DNA of 64,000 nucleotides, taken from NCBI GenBank assembly GCA_030737875.1, contig CM060919.1, positions 806,355,160 to 806,419,159 on the forward strand, written 5' to 3'. Positions 23,126 to 35,077 of the stretch are shown here, in pieces. Every line of letters starts with the position of its first letter. Positions within the stretch are counted from its first letter, which is position 1. The notes beneath the pieces were generated by a model, which saw only the letters and a list, made by a program, of their open reading frames with translations, was not told the DNA's origin and did no database searches. The position numbers were made by a program, and so were the translations under genes. This stretch comes from Allium sativum (Eukaryota > Streptophyta > Magnoliopsida > Asparagales > Amaryllidaceae).

Positions 23126-24408
23126 CATGTTGATTTGATGAGTGGGTAACATGGGTGACATGGCGAATATAATTATAAACACTTAACCAAGTTGAAACAT
23201 GTAAGAAGACATGAACAAGAGGGGGTTAAGTGGGAAATCCTAGTGGGGACCAAGCATAGGTGGAAAGCTTGTGTCAAGTGTGGGGACCCTTTTCAACCAG
23301 TAACCCATTTAGTATCTAAGTGAGCTCGATCTGGATCGAGGACGGGACACGCTTACTGTGTTTGATTGAAAGAGGTCAAAACGGGTTAGCGGTGGCAATG
23401 CAAGTCCAACGGGGTCATGTGCGTGCGTGAGCCCGGGCTGGTAGGTAAGATGTTGTTGCATCGTGTAGGTATAAGTCATGCATCTTTAGTGGTATCGGGT
23501 TGCCACTTTCGGGAGTGATACACCTCACTGTGGGACCAACACGGATATTTACGAGTTAGGGAGCCGATCGAATGGGGAAGGTAGTGGGTACGACTAGCGG
23601 AGATAGGAGCAGGCGGCACCTATGAAGACAGCTAGGAGTCCAACTACAATATTATGAATAAATGTTGTAATTAGAATGGGGAGGGTAGTGGGTACAACTA
23701 GTGGAGTTAGGAGCAGGCGGCACCTATGAAGACAGCTAGGGGTACACGAAACTACCATTATTATTATTTTGTTCAGTAGGTCGGATCAACTTTTAGGGTG
23801 ACTAGTATTGGTACAGTAGAGTAATTATCCTATAGTGATTAGGAACGCAATTAACGGTATCTTATTCATCCTGTTCACTTGGTCATGCCCATAAGTTTCA
23901 CAGTCATTCCTTGTTTTACCAGTTTATGCCTTACCCCAATTACTCTAATAATTATATTGTTGAAGTTATTGGACTCGCCAGACTTTATGTCTGACCCCTA
24001 TTGTTTTCGCCTCTTTTCTTCCTATTCCCCCCAGGTTCTCAGGGTGGGACTACTGCTAGTGGAGCTTGATTTGGACCTCTTTCTCTCTCCTTTGGAAGTG
24101 CTTGGATTGCTGAAAGTAAAGTTCATCTTATCTCTTTTATGGCTACTTTTGTTGGGGCTATGCTTTTTTACTTTATGTACTCAAAAAATAATTTGTCAAG
24201 ATGGATATTAAGTGCACTTGGTTTTATTGTTGGTTCTTGATGTTGTTGTATACAGACTATTTCTCCGCTGCAATAAAAGTTGTTTTAATTTTTCAAGTAC
24301 CAATATATGTATCTGTCTTGTTATATTCTGTTCTATACACCAATAATACTCCATGAAAGTTAATGCATTCCTTTTGAGAGTGGCATTAATGGACGTGGGG
24401 TGTTATTA

Positions 24409-25014
24409 ATATAATTTTATTTATATGGATTTCATACACATATGTACGCAACAATAATTACACACAGTTAACCATCATCCATAGTGCATTACACAACTGC
24501 ATAAGCATTAAATATAAATAATTAACGATTAAAAAACTCTGTCAACCAATCGACTGACATAAAACTAAACAATTGGGATTTGTGTACGCCAAATACATCT
24601 CAATACCCGTGTCGGGTTTCAACTATCAAATAATAATTATTGTTTGTGCACTTGGGCGATGTGTAAAAATTATCGTTCCAATTGATATCACAAATAATAG
24701 GCGAGCATAAACAAGTCGTTCGACTTGTAAATGGATGTGTGAACTTACTTTTAACTATCTAGTAAATATATAGAATTTTGTAACGTTTCTTGTAAAATAT
24801 ACAACGCCTAAATAATTTTATTCATTACAGTTATAAACTAAAAATAATATTTTTAGCAAACTAGTATTTATTCCGTAACGTTGCCAATTTATATATCTCA
24901 TATATATGTTAAAAATAATATTTTTATCTAGCTATTAATTTTTCTAACACATTTTAAAAAAATTCTGCGGCATAATGGCGCGATATTAAAACCGGAATAA
25001 GGTCTAGCCTTATC
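24409..25014 (-). repeat. Giant minus-strand LTR, piece 2 of 3
   Basis: The segment between elements A and B matches about 29325-29640 of the solo LTR and beyond (GGATTTCATACACA, CATAAGCATTAAATATAAAT, TTGGGCGATGTG). It ends at TTATC, the TSD of element B. Confidence 0.85.
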
Positions 25015-25985
25015 TGAAACATGCCGTATTTTCTGTGTTCATAAGAGTAACAAATCAGGGAATAATTAAATTATAAAAGAATAATTAAGGGAAACGAGCT
25101 ATGCCATTGCGTTCGTCTTGAAATTCTTCATGGAATAGAGTCCAAGTTTGCGTAAATCGGACTCCGTATGAAGAAGATATGGCCTTCAGAAGTTTCAGCC
25201 CGAAATTCAAAACAAACAGGACCCAGGTCGACACTAGGGTCGACCTGGGAGTTAACCTACCTACACAGGTCGACACTAAGGTCGACTTGGGGGTCGACCT
25301 GGGTATACAGGTTGACACTAGGGTCGACCCTAGGCTCGATCTCCCCCTGTTTTCCAGATCTGGAGACAGATCCATTTTTCTGCACCTGGACGCCTTTCTA
25401 ACCAGATTCGTGACCCCTATGCTATTTAAACACCCCCAAACCTAGCTTTCTCTCCACACAATTTCATTCTGCCTATACTCTGCCTCAATTCTAATTAAAA
25501 ATAAAAAATGGCGTTGCTACTCTGCAGGAATCAAAACTAGGATTAATGCATCTTCTTCCTAACTGAATAGAATTAAAAGAGAATCAGGTTAAAGCTCCAA
25601 GTTGGACCGTAGGCATTCTGCTTCAAGCAACGTCACATGAATCATAGCAAATCGCCACAACGCTATCTTATTATCCTCTTCTAAACCGATCATTGTAAGT
25701 TCGGTTATTTCTTAGATTTGAATGTGTAATTGGAAATGTGAATGTAATGAATCAAAATATAAAACTATACCAATTTGCAAGTTAGTTATATTTGATTCGT
25801 GCTTATGTCAAATCTAACAATATCTATGCCTTCGGATCTGATTCTCGATTTTGGCCTAGAACTTATTGTGGCTAATTGCCAATGACTATGATTATGGGTC
25901 TTTTGCCTAAGACTATGACTATGAAACTGTTGCCCATGAAACTATCGCCTATGACAATGATTCATGACAAAGAGACTATTACATA
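25015..25985 (+). repeat. 5' LTR of element B, first part
   Basis: It starts TGAAACATGCCG, a mutated TGTAACACCTCG, and matches 37276-38218 of the 3' LTR. It contains a GTCGAC-rich cluster at about 25226-25345 and a TATTTAAA box at 25423. It breaks at the ACATA target of the solo LTR. Confidence 0.9.
25423..25430 (+). promoter_or_regulatory. TATA-like box of element B 5' LTR
   Basis: GCTATTTAAACACC lies about 410 bp into the LTR, downstream of the GTCGAC cluster, and is conserved at 37673. Confidence 0.55.
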
Positions 25986-27216
25986 TGACACGAGCTGAAC
26001 TTCCCTGTGAAGGAAAGCACGGATGGCGTTGAGGACAAGACAAAATAGAACGCAAACAGAAGAACATTTCATTGTTTATTACAACAATTCCATCAGAATA
26101 CAAGAATATATGGAGTATGAATAAATATTATACAACAAAGAATATTAGAGATTTACAATAAATTACATAGCAGCGGAAAAACAATACAAAACACAACTGA
26201 AAGTGATACACGGATACAGAGCTTTCCGAGCATCGTTCCAGCTGTAAATCAGGATCCTGTGAATATAAATCTGCAAAACCCAACTACTAGCTGCCCGTGC
26301 GGAAAATAAGGGCACCCAGAGTTTAGGTTAAAACAACAAACTCCAGCTCAGTCATGTGACTGGTGTGAGAACTAAAACAGTTATTTAAAACTTTACTTTA
26401 AAAGAGAGTAATTCAAGGGGCCACGCCGTATAACACGGAACAGGTTTCCTCCCAAGAATATTAGTGCATATAACAAAACAACGCAATGCTCTTTGGATAA
26501 ATGAAGCTATTATAAGACCCAGGTCCCATCACACAATGCAACGCAAGCCGGAGGATAGGGTTTTCCCTTACAATAGCCAAACATGCTTGGTACGTTAAAA
26601 CAAATCATTTGATACTATTATAAGTGTATAGTGTCAAAAACAATTTCAATCATAAATATCAATCATAGACGGCATGGGTACCATATATCATGTCGCCATA
26701 CTAGTTCTACAATTAAAACCGCAATATCACGTATTGGAAATTGGATTTCCGTCATGAGTCGAGGCAAGGGGCAAGCTCCTCTCCGATTCAAGACACTCTA
26801 GCAAATGTCTCAAGACCCCACTATGATCCTTTGGAACCTCCAAGGGCGGTCCTCTCTTACTTTTGAGGATTAGTTATTCCTGAACACACATTTCCCGGTC
26901 CTAATAGACCTGTATCAAAGGCGCCTCGCATTCCAACAGCCACACAGGTGAAAAGTATATATAAATGTCAGCCAGTTTAAGCACTGACACCACCACTAGC
27001 TAGAAAGAAACGTCGTGCACTCCTTGGGTCCTTATCCCGTTTTTGACTCATACCGAGGTGTGAGGCTCACAAATTCACGTTATACACAAAAACAATGCCA
27101 CATAGGCTGTGCTTTGATCATCAACCACAAGACTTTGCTTTTCAATAGAAGCCTTGATCATTTGCCACTTAGGCGTGCCACACAGGCAATTCACTCCATG
27201 AGACTGATGTCCATCG

Positions 27217-27340
27217 ATATATAACCTCTGAGCTCGTACGTCTCAGAGAAGGGCGTTAAGCAAGAGAATAAATTCTCCGCTGCCAAACAAATGTATATTT
27301 GATAGAGATCAATCAACACAGAATAAAATCCAATGTCAGA
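27217..27340 (-). repeat. Hairpin block in the giant solo LTR
   Basis: Matches 10868 and 11831. The first stem is TCTGAG (27227-27232) with CTCAGA (27242-27247), a paired change relative to TCTAAG/CTTAGA. The second is GAGAATAAATTCTC. Confidence 0.75.
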
Positions 27341-30220
27341 CCCACAGTCCATTTACAATTTCGTTCTGGGTCTGAACGAAACCGGAGGCACTTTCCTCGC
27401 ATATCCATCGATCTCCAAGTACGTCTGGACGATCACCAACTGATTCCCTCATCTTGGGTGTACAGCCCAATCAAGATCATCAGTAATCACCCAAACGATG
27501 TGAAGACTTTCAGTCTTCAACCACCGTCTTCATCTTCGACATACCATCGAATCGGTTATTCAGAATGGGTATAAACCCGGCCTTTCCGAATAACCCGCGT
27601 ATATAATAAACAAATGTTACACAAACACAACATACGCTTCATTCCAATTCAGAATATTCTTTTATTCAAAAATTCGCATTCTTAGGGAAAGGTTCCCATT
27701 AAGTTTATCAAAGATAAATTCTTCTAAATTTATTCTTTAATCTTCCTCTGGGTATCATTTCAAACCATATTATGGTTTTCCAAACTAGTCGAGATTAGTG
27801 AACCACACCGAAGTAATTATTTATTTTATTTCCCAATCCCAACCTATTCATCCCATGAAGCAAAACTGGTAATACTCCATATCTAACACCACGGTGTTAT
27901 CGGTAAAATTAATTATCATTTCACGTTCAAATCTAATTAAAGGTTTAGCTATCGCTTTGAAGCAAAACTGGTGATACTCCATCCTCGATCATTTTCCAAA
28001 TTTGATAATTTTAATTATCAATTCACTTTCAATCTAATTAAAGATTCATTAAAACTCCACTTAGTTTTAATCTTCTCAAAAATCAATATCCTGTCTTTAA
28101 CTGGGTTAAAGAACCAATGTCACCTAAAACACGATTCACAACAAACCCAAATCACATTTGATGTTAAATACAAGTCTCTGGATAGAAAATATACCAGCTT
28201 ATATTCAATATCAAATTCTGAAACCAACAAATATCGTACTGGAAATAACGATATACATATATCTTTCAAATTCCCACAACAATATCTGTATAATCACGGA
28301 ATCAAACATCGAAATATTCCAAAGACAATTTCGATTCAAATCCACTTCCACTTTATATATATTGGAAATTCTGGTTATTTTCAAAACCAATTCAAATTCA
28401 ATTTATTTATTTTCAAAAATAAATCGATTTTAATTCTAATTCAAAACTAGTTCATTTCAATAAAAATCTATTTTTATCTTTTCAAATATGGAGTTTTTCA
28501 TCCCAATTCTTTTCAAATCATTTCTTATGATTTTACACTAATTATTGATGTTTTTAATAATTTTATCAAGGCCCGTACAGTCGATTTCCATCTACGGCCA
28601 TCGAACTGCACTTACAGCGACCTTTTCCAAATTTGATTTGGACATAATTCCAAATCCAACCATTAGATTTCAAATTTCTAATATTCATTGGAAAGCTCTT
28701 TTCGATATGAACCCAACAGTTCCGGTTTTAGGAGAATCCGACGGTCGGATCTCCTGCAACGTCAATTCGAAGTCAATGGTCGAAATTCGCGAACTACCGC
28801 GGCGTGGCGCGTTCTATTCAGGCCATTATATAATATATATATATATATATATATATTATATCTCGTCGATTTCCTTTCAAAACATATTTTATAAATCGTT
28901 CTAAATTCGTTTTCAAAACCATTTCAACTCTATATTCAATTTCAAATCAAAATTGAACATTTCATATCATTACTATATAAATGATAATATTTTCAAAACG
29001 TTATATTTTGAAATCACTACCTTTTCTATATTCATTATAAAAACGAATATAATCGATATAAATATCGTTCACGTCAAAATAGCGCAACTCTAATCAACAC
29101 GGCTTTATATATTTCAATAAATACGTTATTCTATTCAACAAATAAATATTTATTCTATTCAACACATGAATCTATATTTCTTTCAACACATGAATATATA
29201 TTTTTCTTTCAAAAAATGAGCATCGTCAACACATGACTATTTATTCTATTCAACACATGAATCTTTATTTTATAATATTCTTTATTTTCCCAATTGGAAT
29301 GAGGCCCAATCAATTACCATATAATGTTAATTATATGGATTCCATACAACACATGTATATAATAGCAACGATAAATAATCAAACATCATCCAAAGTGCAC
29401 CACACAAATGCATAAGCATTAAATATAAATAATTAACGTTTACACAGTCTGTCGACCAATCGATCGACATACCACTAAATAATTGGGATTAGTGTATGCC
29501 AAATAACATCCCAACACCCATGTGGGGTATCAAATCAACAAACACTGAATATTATTTGTGCAGTTGGGCGATGTGCAAAATTTATCGTCCCAATCAATAT
29601 CCTTCAAATAGGTGTACATGAACAAACTGTCCGGTTTGTAAATGAATATTTATTTATTCACATTCACGTTAAAAATTATATTTTTAACTATATTAATTTA
29701 TTTCAACACAAGAATTTTTATTTTCTATTTCACATCACCATCACAAAGAAATTTTACAACACATCAAACAAGCATACAAGCCGTCCATGGTCTATGGACG
29801 ACGGATGTCGGGTGCTACTAAGCATCATCTGCATCCTAGTATATATTTTTAACTAGAAAAGAAGATATAAACTGAGAAGTTCTCACCGAGAGTTCCCCTC
29901 CTCCATGCGTTATTTCTGAGCGTTTCAGATTTGCGTTTGCTTTCCACCAGTTCCATCACACAATGTTTCACGCTGTTCATGATAAAAATTATATTCTTAT
30001 CACTTCATTTCAATAAATAAAAATCATATTTTATTTCTACTCCCTATATTTTTACAACGCTTCCTTCTATATAAAAATTATATTTTTACTTCATCTACAT
30101 AATAAAAATCATATTTTTATTGCTCCACATTAATAAAAAATACATTTTCATTTCGTTCTCTAGGTAATAAAAATCATATTTTTCTCTCATTGTCGTGTAT
30201 ATAAAAATCACTTATTTATA

Positions 30221-30320
30221 TCATTATGAAAACATTATAAAAATCGAACCTTTATCATTATGAAAACATTATAAAAATCGAACCTTTATCGTTATGAAAA
30301 CATTATAAAAATCGAACCTT
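30221..30320. repeat. 34-bp tandem repeat, three units
   Basis: Units start at 30221, 30255 and 30289 with TC(A/G)TTATGAAAACAT and end AATCGAACCTTT. They are nearly identical, so the expansion is recent. Confidence 0.9.
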
Positions 30321-32753
30321 TTCTCATATGAAATCATAGCTTTCATAAAATAAAAATCACTTTCTTTCTAACATAAGAATCATAGCTTTCATGTTTATAA
30401 ATCCTAACTTTCATAAATAAAAAATCATATTTTATTTTTGATACAAGTAAAAATCGTATTTTTAACACTAATCTATCTATATAAAAACCGTATTTTTTTT
30501 AATCCTATATCATCTACTTACAATCAGATTTTAAAACATCGATTTATAATAAAATTAAATTAATAAAACTTACTGATTTTCGGAGGAGGGGGAATTGGCT
30601 TCGTCGGAGTCTGGTGGTGGGCCGAAGGCGGTCTCGAAGTGGTCGTGGGAGGGGCGCTTGGCTGACCGACGGTCGGGGTTACGAGCTGGGTGGAGGGAAT
30701 GGGCGATTTAGGGAAGGGTTTGGTCGCCGTCTCGAAGTGGAAAGGGGGGAAGGTCTCAGGTGTCGCGGCAAGGAGGGGGGAGGGGTTTCCGGTGGTGGCG
30801 CCCCCCTGGAGCAGCGGCGACGAGCGAATCGAGGGGGGGAGGGTCTGGGCACGACGGGTTTTGGTCTCTTTTTTTTATTTGAATTGACGTTGACTTGAAT
30901 GGAGAGGGGGTTAACTACATAATATATATATATAATTTAATTAATTTTAATTCCCATAAAGCAACTTTAAAATTCGACCTCCAAACGAGACCCACCGACT
31001 GTAGCCCATAGCTAATTACCCCCATTCTGAACATCATGGGATATGTTTCGCAAGCCAATTCGGCTGTTTCGATTAGTTTCCATTTAAATTAAAAGTTAAA
31101 TCTATATATTCAATTTTAAACGCACATTTCAATTTATCGGGGGCATATACAGTCTCTAAAAATTCCCAAAAAATTATTTCTAGCTTCGTATTGACGATAC
31201 GGTCCTAACAAAACTAATTTCGTCAAATTCTAAGACCGTTTGAAAAATGGCCATTTTCCAGTCGATTAAAATTGACTGAAACTGTTAAAACACGTTTATC
31301 TTCGCGACGCTCATATATTGATTCAAAAAATTATGAATTTTGAAACCTAGCAATAACCTGACATCACGGATCCAACAAAATTGGTTTCGTCGAAAACCGA
31401 GGTCATTTGCAAAATTTCCATTTTTAAGAATTCCATAGCGACTATTCTGAATTTTCAACTAGACGTAACTTTTGATTCCCGCTATGAAATTTTGATTTTT
31501 CGGATTCTTGGAAAGATATTCTCAATTAGATTCAAATATTTTTGGTTTCACTAAAATCCGATTTATTTGCACCCAGTACATTCATTTGAAGTTTGAAATC
31601 GTATTATCGAACTACCGCGCCATTTTCAATTCCTTTTATAATTATATATAATTATTTATATTCTAACGACGACGTATATAAATATATACGTTCTATTCTA
31701 TTCAAAATAAATTTCTCATCGATATTATTTAAAATAATCCGTTTTAAATAATCAAAACTTGCTAAAATTGCCAAAATAAAAATTTTAAATTGGCTCGCAT
31801 TTCTGGGTTGTTACAACATATAACTATGACCATAAGACTGTAGCCTATGACTATGACTATGATTCATAATTTTGAGACTATTGCATATGATTCGTGACTA
31901 TGAGACTATGGCCTATGACATTGATTAAGAAACTATTGTGATTAGTCGCCCATGACTATTGTGGTTAATTGCCTACAACTATTGTAGTCAGCGGCTTATG
32001 TCTATTCCCATTAAACTATTAGGTTGTACTTCGAACTGGCATTATGTTGGACCAAATCACCTATGCCTGTTACCTTAATTATGTTGGATCTCATTTTTTT
32101 TGGGTGTAATTTGTCTAGTATATTCTAATTCACTGTTATGTACATCGAACCCATTGGAACCATTATTTTTGTATTTGGTTCATTCTTGTATGGCTATTAT
32201 TTTATGTCAATTCTCGTGCTTATCCCCTATTCCTTGCTTTGATACTGTTAGTATCATTTCAGGAGTACATAGAAAACTTGTGAAATCATGTTATACGTAC
32301 GATTATGATGCGGGGATTGGGCGTAGCTTAATTAAATTAGTTTGGCATAATAAATATGTTGGCATAAGTCTAAATTGGCTATAATAGTGAATGATTTACA
32401 TGCATATTAGACTTGGTCATAAGTTGATAAATTTAATTGGTCGTAAAGGGTGTAATTGGCGTGTAAACCAAGTTTTGGACGTAAATGACAAACTAGAATA
32501 TTAAATCTAGTTTTGACATAAACCATAAATTGGAATATTAATCTAGATTGGGCATGAATTGTAAAAGGGGAATATTAAATCAAAAATTGGTATAAATTGT
32601 AAGTTGGGCTGATTGATAGGTAAATCAAGTTTTGGGCATAGAATATAAATATGCTAATTTGCATGACAAATAAATATGATCTAAGCTAAATTGATTTACG
32701 GAAAATTTACATAAATAGTAAATATGTAAATTTAGTAAAAGATGAATATGCCT

Positions 32754-32961
32754 AACCCGAGGTTAGACTGAGTTGTGGTGTAAAACTGCCCGAAACCGAC
32801 CGACACATCCAGTGACCACAACATACCTGTCTAATGTGGGTGGCTAGTGCATCAAGCCCAGAAAGACCGGACGTTAGACTGAGTTGTGTTGTAAACCTGC
32901 CCGGAACCGACCGGCACATCCAGTAACCACAACAATATCTGTCTAATGTGAGTGGTTGGTG
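32754..32961 (+). repeat. Two tandem large inverted-repeat modules (B, 5' LTR)
   Basis: Arms are GGTTAGACTGAGTTGTGGT and ACCACAAC..TGTCTAA, with a CTGCCCGRAACCGACCG loop. They belong to the same module class as in A, with GTTGTGGT pairing with ACCACAAC. Confidence 0.85.
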
Positions 32962-33009
32962 CTTTAATTAATTAATTAATTAAGGCTTATGAATAAATCA
33001 ATCTAGAAA

Positions 33010-33810
33010 TGGTGAGGTTAAGTAATTAGGGAAACACTTAACCGTAATAACATGTTAACTAGGCAAGTGGGCGAGGTTTAGTAAATTTAGAACACTTAAC
33101 CGTTGTAACATGTTAATTAAGCAGATGATAGGGTTAAGTTAACTAAGGTAACACTTAACCAAAATATATAATGACATGTGGTGGGGTTAAGTAATACAAG
33201 AGGAAAACACTTAACCAATTATATAACATGATGTATGGGAAGGGTTTAGTTAACACGAGAACAACACTTAACCAATATAACAAGATTTGAGGTAGGGTCA
33301 AGTCAACACCAGAAGGAAACAATTAACCAACATGACGTGACGGGTGGATGGGTTAAGTTAACTTGAATTGATTAATGACACTTGACCAATGTAACTCGAT
33401 GAACGAATGGGGTTAAGTTAAATGGGAAATACTTAACCAATATAACATGATGAATGAACAGGGTTAAGTTAATAAATCACACTTAACCAATCCAACTTGA
33501 TAAGCAAGAAAGGTTAAGTTAATAAGAACCACTTAACCGACATGACTTGACGAGTAGGAGGTTAAGTACACGTCGGGTAGGTGGGTAATGTTAGTAGATA
33601 GGCCCACAAAACTTAACCATTAAATAAACATGCTTGAATCCGTAGGAAGGTTAAGTACATCTCGTGTAGGTGGCAATATTAGTACATATAGGCCCGCAAA
33701 CTTAACCGTTAAGAAAACATGCTAGAATCGGTGGGAGGGTTAAGGACATCTCGTATGGGTGGATAATATTTGTATATATAGGCCCACAAACTTAACCAGT
33801 AGAAAACCCT
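33010..33810 (+). repeat. GGTTAAGT/ACTTAACC hairpin array (B, 5' LTR)
   Basis: More than ten units of about 55-75 bp. Each has GGTTAAGT and, after a 10-30 nt loop, ACTTAACC, followed by a linker such as AATATAACATGATG. A few units have one arm mutated. Confidence 0.85.
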
Positions 33811-34693
33811 AGTAACGGGGACCCATTTCAGCAGTAACCCACATAGATGTATCATGGTACCCTGAAACTAGGCAGGGTGGGGCACGATTACTGGGCTGAT
33901 TATAAGCGGTCAAAGTTAACGGCAGGGGGTACGTCAGTGTAGGTTCCGACGGTTTACGGGCGTGCACGTACTTCGGAGTGGGAAAAAGCAGGCATTGGGT
34001 AACAGTAGTTATACACTGTGCATCTTGAATCATGTCGGGTCGCTATCATAAGGCTTGATACACCTTATGGTGGGGCCAACACAGAGTATCTACACGCAAG
34101 AGAGGGCCGACTGACACAGACACTTGGAAAATTGATACAGGTAGGTAGCATAATCCCTAGTTGGACATAGGTCGCATAAACCCTGAATTCGAGAAGCGTT
34201 CAATAGGTAGCATAAACCCTAGTGGCCCTGGGTAGCATAAACCCTGGTTGAATCTAGTAAGCACTCGTTAGTTTACCTTAGATTAGATCTAGGTAATAAA
34301 TGGAATCCCCATAATAGATGTACACCTAAAGGCAACCACAAATACGGGGATTGGGATAACGTTATCATATGATCATAGATTACTAGTTTGGACACCAGTT
34401 AGGTAGTGCAGAGATATAGAAATCAGTATAAACAGGGTAGTTGCGAAGCAGAGAAGGAGTAGAAGCGCATTCAATTTATCAGTACATTCAGTTTATCAGT
34501 ATATTCAGTTTATCGGTACATTCAGTTTTTCTTGCCATATCCCATGCTTATCCCATATTATCTCATTTCTATGGTTTAGTCTTATATTTAGTTTATTCAT
34601 GTCATGACCCTTTTTCTCGTTTAAATACTAAGAATCAATGGACTTACCATACTTTATGTCTGACCTAGTTTGCTTTCGCCTCTTTTCTTCCGT

Positions 34694-34714
34694 CCCCCCC
34701 CCCCCCCCCCCCCC
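34694..34714. repeat. Poly-C run (21 nt)
   Basis: An uninterrupted C run after TCTTCCGT. In the 3' LTR the matching place (near 51043-51054) has only a short C-rich run, so the tract has expanded here or is a sequencing or assembly artefact. Confidence 0.85.
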
Positions 34715-35065
34715 GTCCGGTAGTCAGGGAGGGAATAGCTCAGGTTTGTTTGGACCGTTACTCTTTCCAAGCTTGAAGACTCTATGACGTGTTGCCTTGG
34801 ACTCTCTCTTCTACTACTATGGCTGGTTCATGCTTTATTTGGGGAAACCATTTTATGCTTCTTTATTTTTGTAAGCAAGACAGGATACTTTGATATTGTA
34901 AAATAATCTTTGTACAAGCTGTTTATCAAAGAAATAAAGTTTTATTTATTTGCCGCTGCTTTAATTGTCTGTCTTGTAATTTATCTGCATCTTTTACCTA
35001 TAATGCTCCACCGAAATTAAGGCATTCCCTTTGTGAGTGACCTTAACGGGGTGGGGTGTTACACT

Positions 35066-35077
35066 TGGTACCAGAGC
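35066..35077 (+). promoter_or_regulatory. Primer binding site of element B
   Basis: TGGTACCAGAGC, one mismatch from the initiator Met type TGGTATCAGAGC, 2 nt after the LTR end. Confidence 0.85.

Larger units (their letters stand above)
13583..24408 (+). mobile_element. Element A: decayed Tekay-like Ty3/gypsy retrotransposon
   Basis: Full structure is present: 5' LTR 13583-17394, primer binding site, broken gag/pol, polypurine tract and 3' LTR 20615-24408. The TSD is ATATA (13578-13582 and 24409-24413). Joining the flanks recreates ATTACCATATAATTTTA, which matches the unoccupied sister site near 29318 (ATTACCATATAATGTTA), so the boundaries are firm. The element is 10.8 kb, but the internal region is only 3.2 kb. 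It cannot encode a working polyprotein, so it is dead unless helped in trans. Confidence 0.9.
20615..24408 (+). repeat. 3' LTR of element A
   Basis: It starts TGTAACACCCC and ends at GTGTTATTA before the TSD ATATA. The modules are the same as in the 5' LTR: GTCGAC cluster (about 20880-20935), TATA box (21105-21111), three inverted-repeat modules (22233-22568), hairpin array (about 22790-23125), and a duplicated GGCACCTATGAAGACAGC segment (about 23575-23740). The open frame at 23879-24211 is non-coding LTR sequence that overlaps the CTTTATGTCTGACC motif. Confidence 0.9.
25986..31815 (-). mobile_element. Giant solo LTR (5830 bp), antisense, nested in element B
   Basis: On the minus strand it begins TGTAACAACCCAG (31815) and ends CTCGTGTCA (25986). 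The TSD is ACATA at 25981-25985 and 31816-31820. The sister LTR of B has the empty site at about 38215 (TTACATATGACTATGACC), so both ends are firm. No internal region, primer binding site or second LTR is present, so it is a solo LTR produced by recombination, or an LTR-only derivative. It is related to the 9604-53210 insertion. Inside are hairpin block 27217-27340, a 34-bp triple repeat (30221-30320) and a GC-rich island at 30590-30900 with meaningless open frames. Confidence 0.9.
31816..35063 (+). repeat. 5' LTR of element B, second part
   Basis: It resumes after the solo LTR and ends GGGGTGTTACA at 35063. It contains two large inverted-repeat modules (32754-32961), a long hairpin array (33010-33810), GCATAAACCCT repeats (about 34140-34250), the CTTTATGTCTGACC motif (about 34652), a 21-nt C run (34694-34714) and AATAAA near 34934. 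It also holds the unoccupied sister site (CCCCATAATAGATGTACACC, about 34308-34327) of the chromovirus insertion in the 3' LTR. Confidence 0.9.

Noticed and set aside
30614..30898. Open frames in the GC-rich island (94 and 65 codons)
   Set aside because: Low-complexity Gly/Arg-rich translation, antisense to the LTR's own direction, not preserved in the sister island at 52040-52315.
33010..33810. Regularly spaced repeats that could suggest a CRISPR array
   Set aside because: Units vary in length and sequence, only short palindromic arms are kept, spacers are related to each other, and the arrays lie inside plant LTRs that flank gypsy elements.
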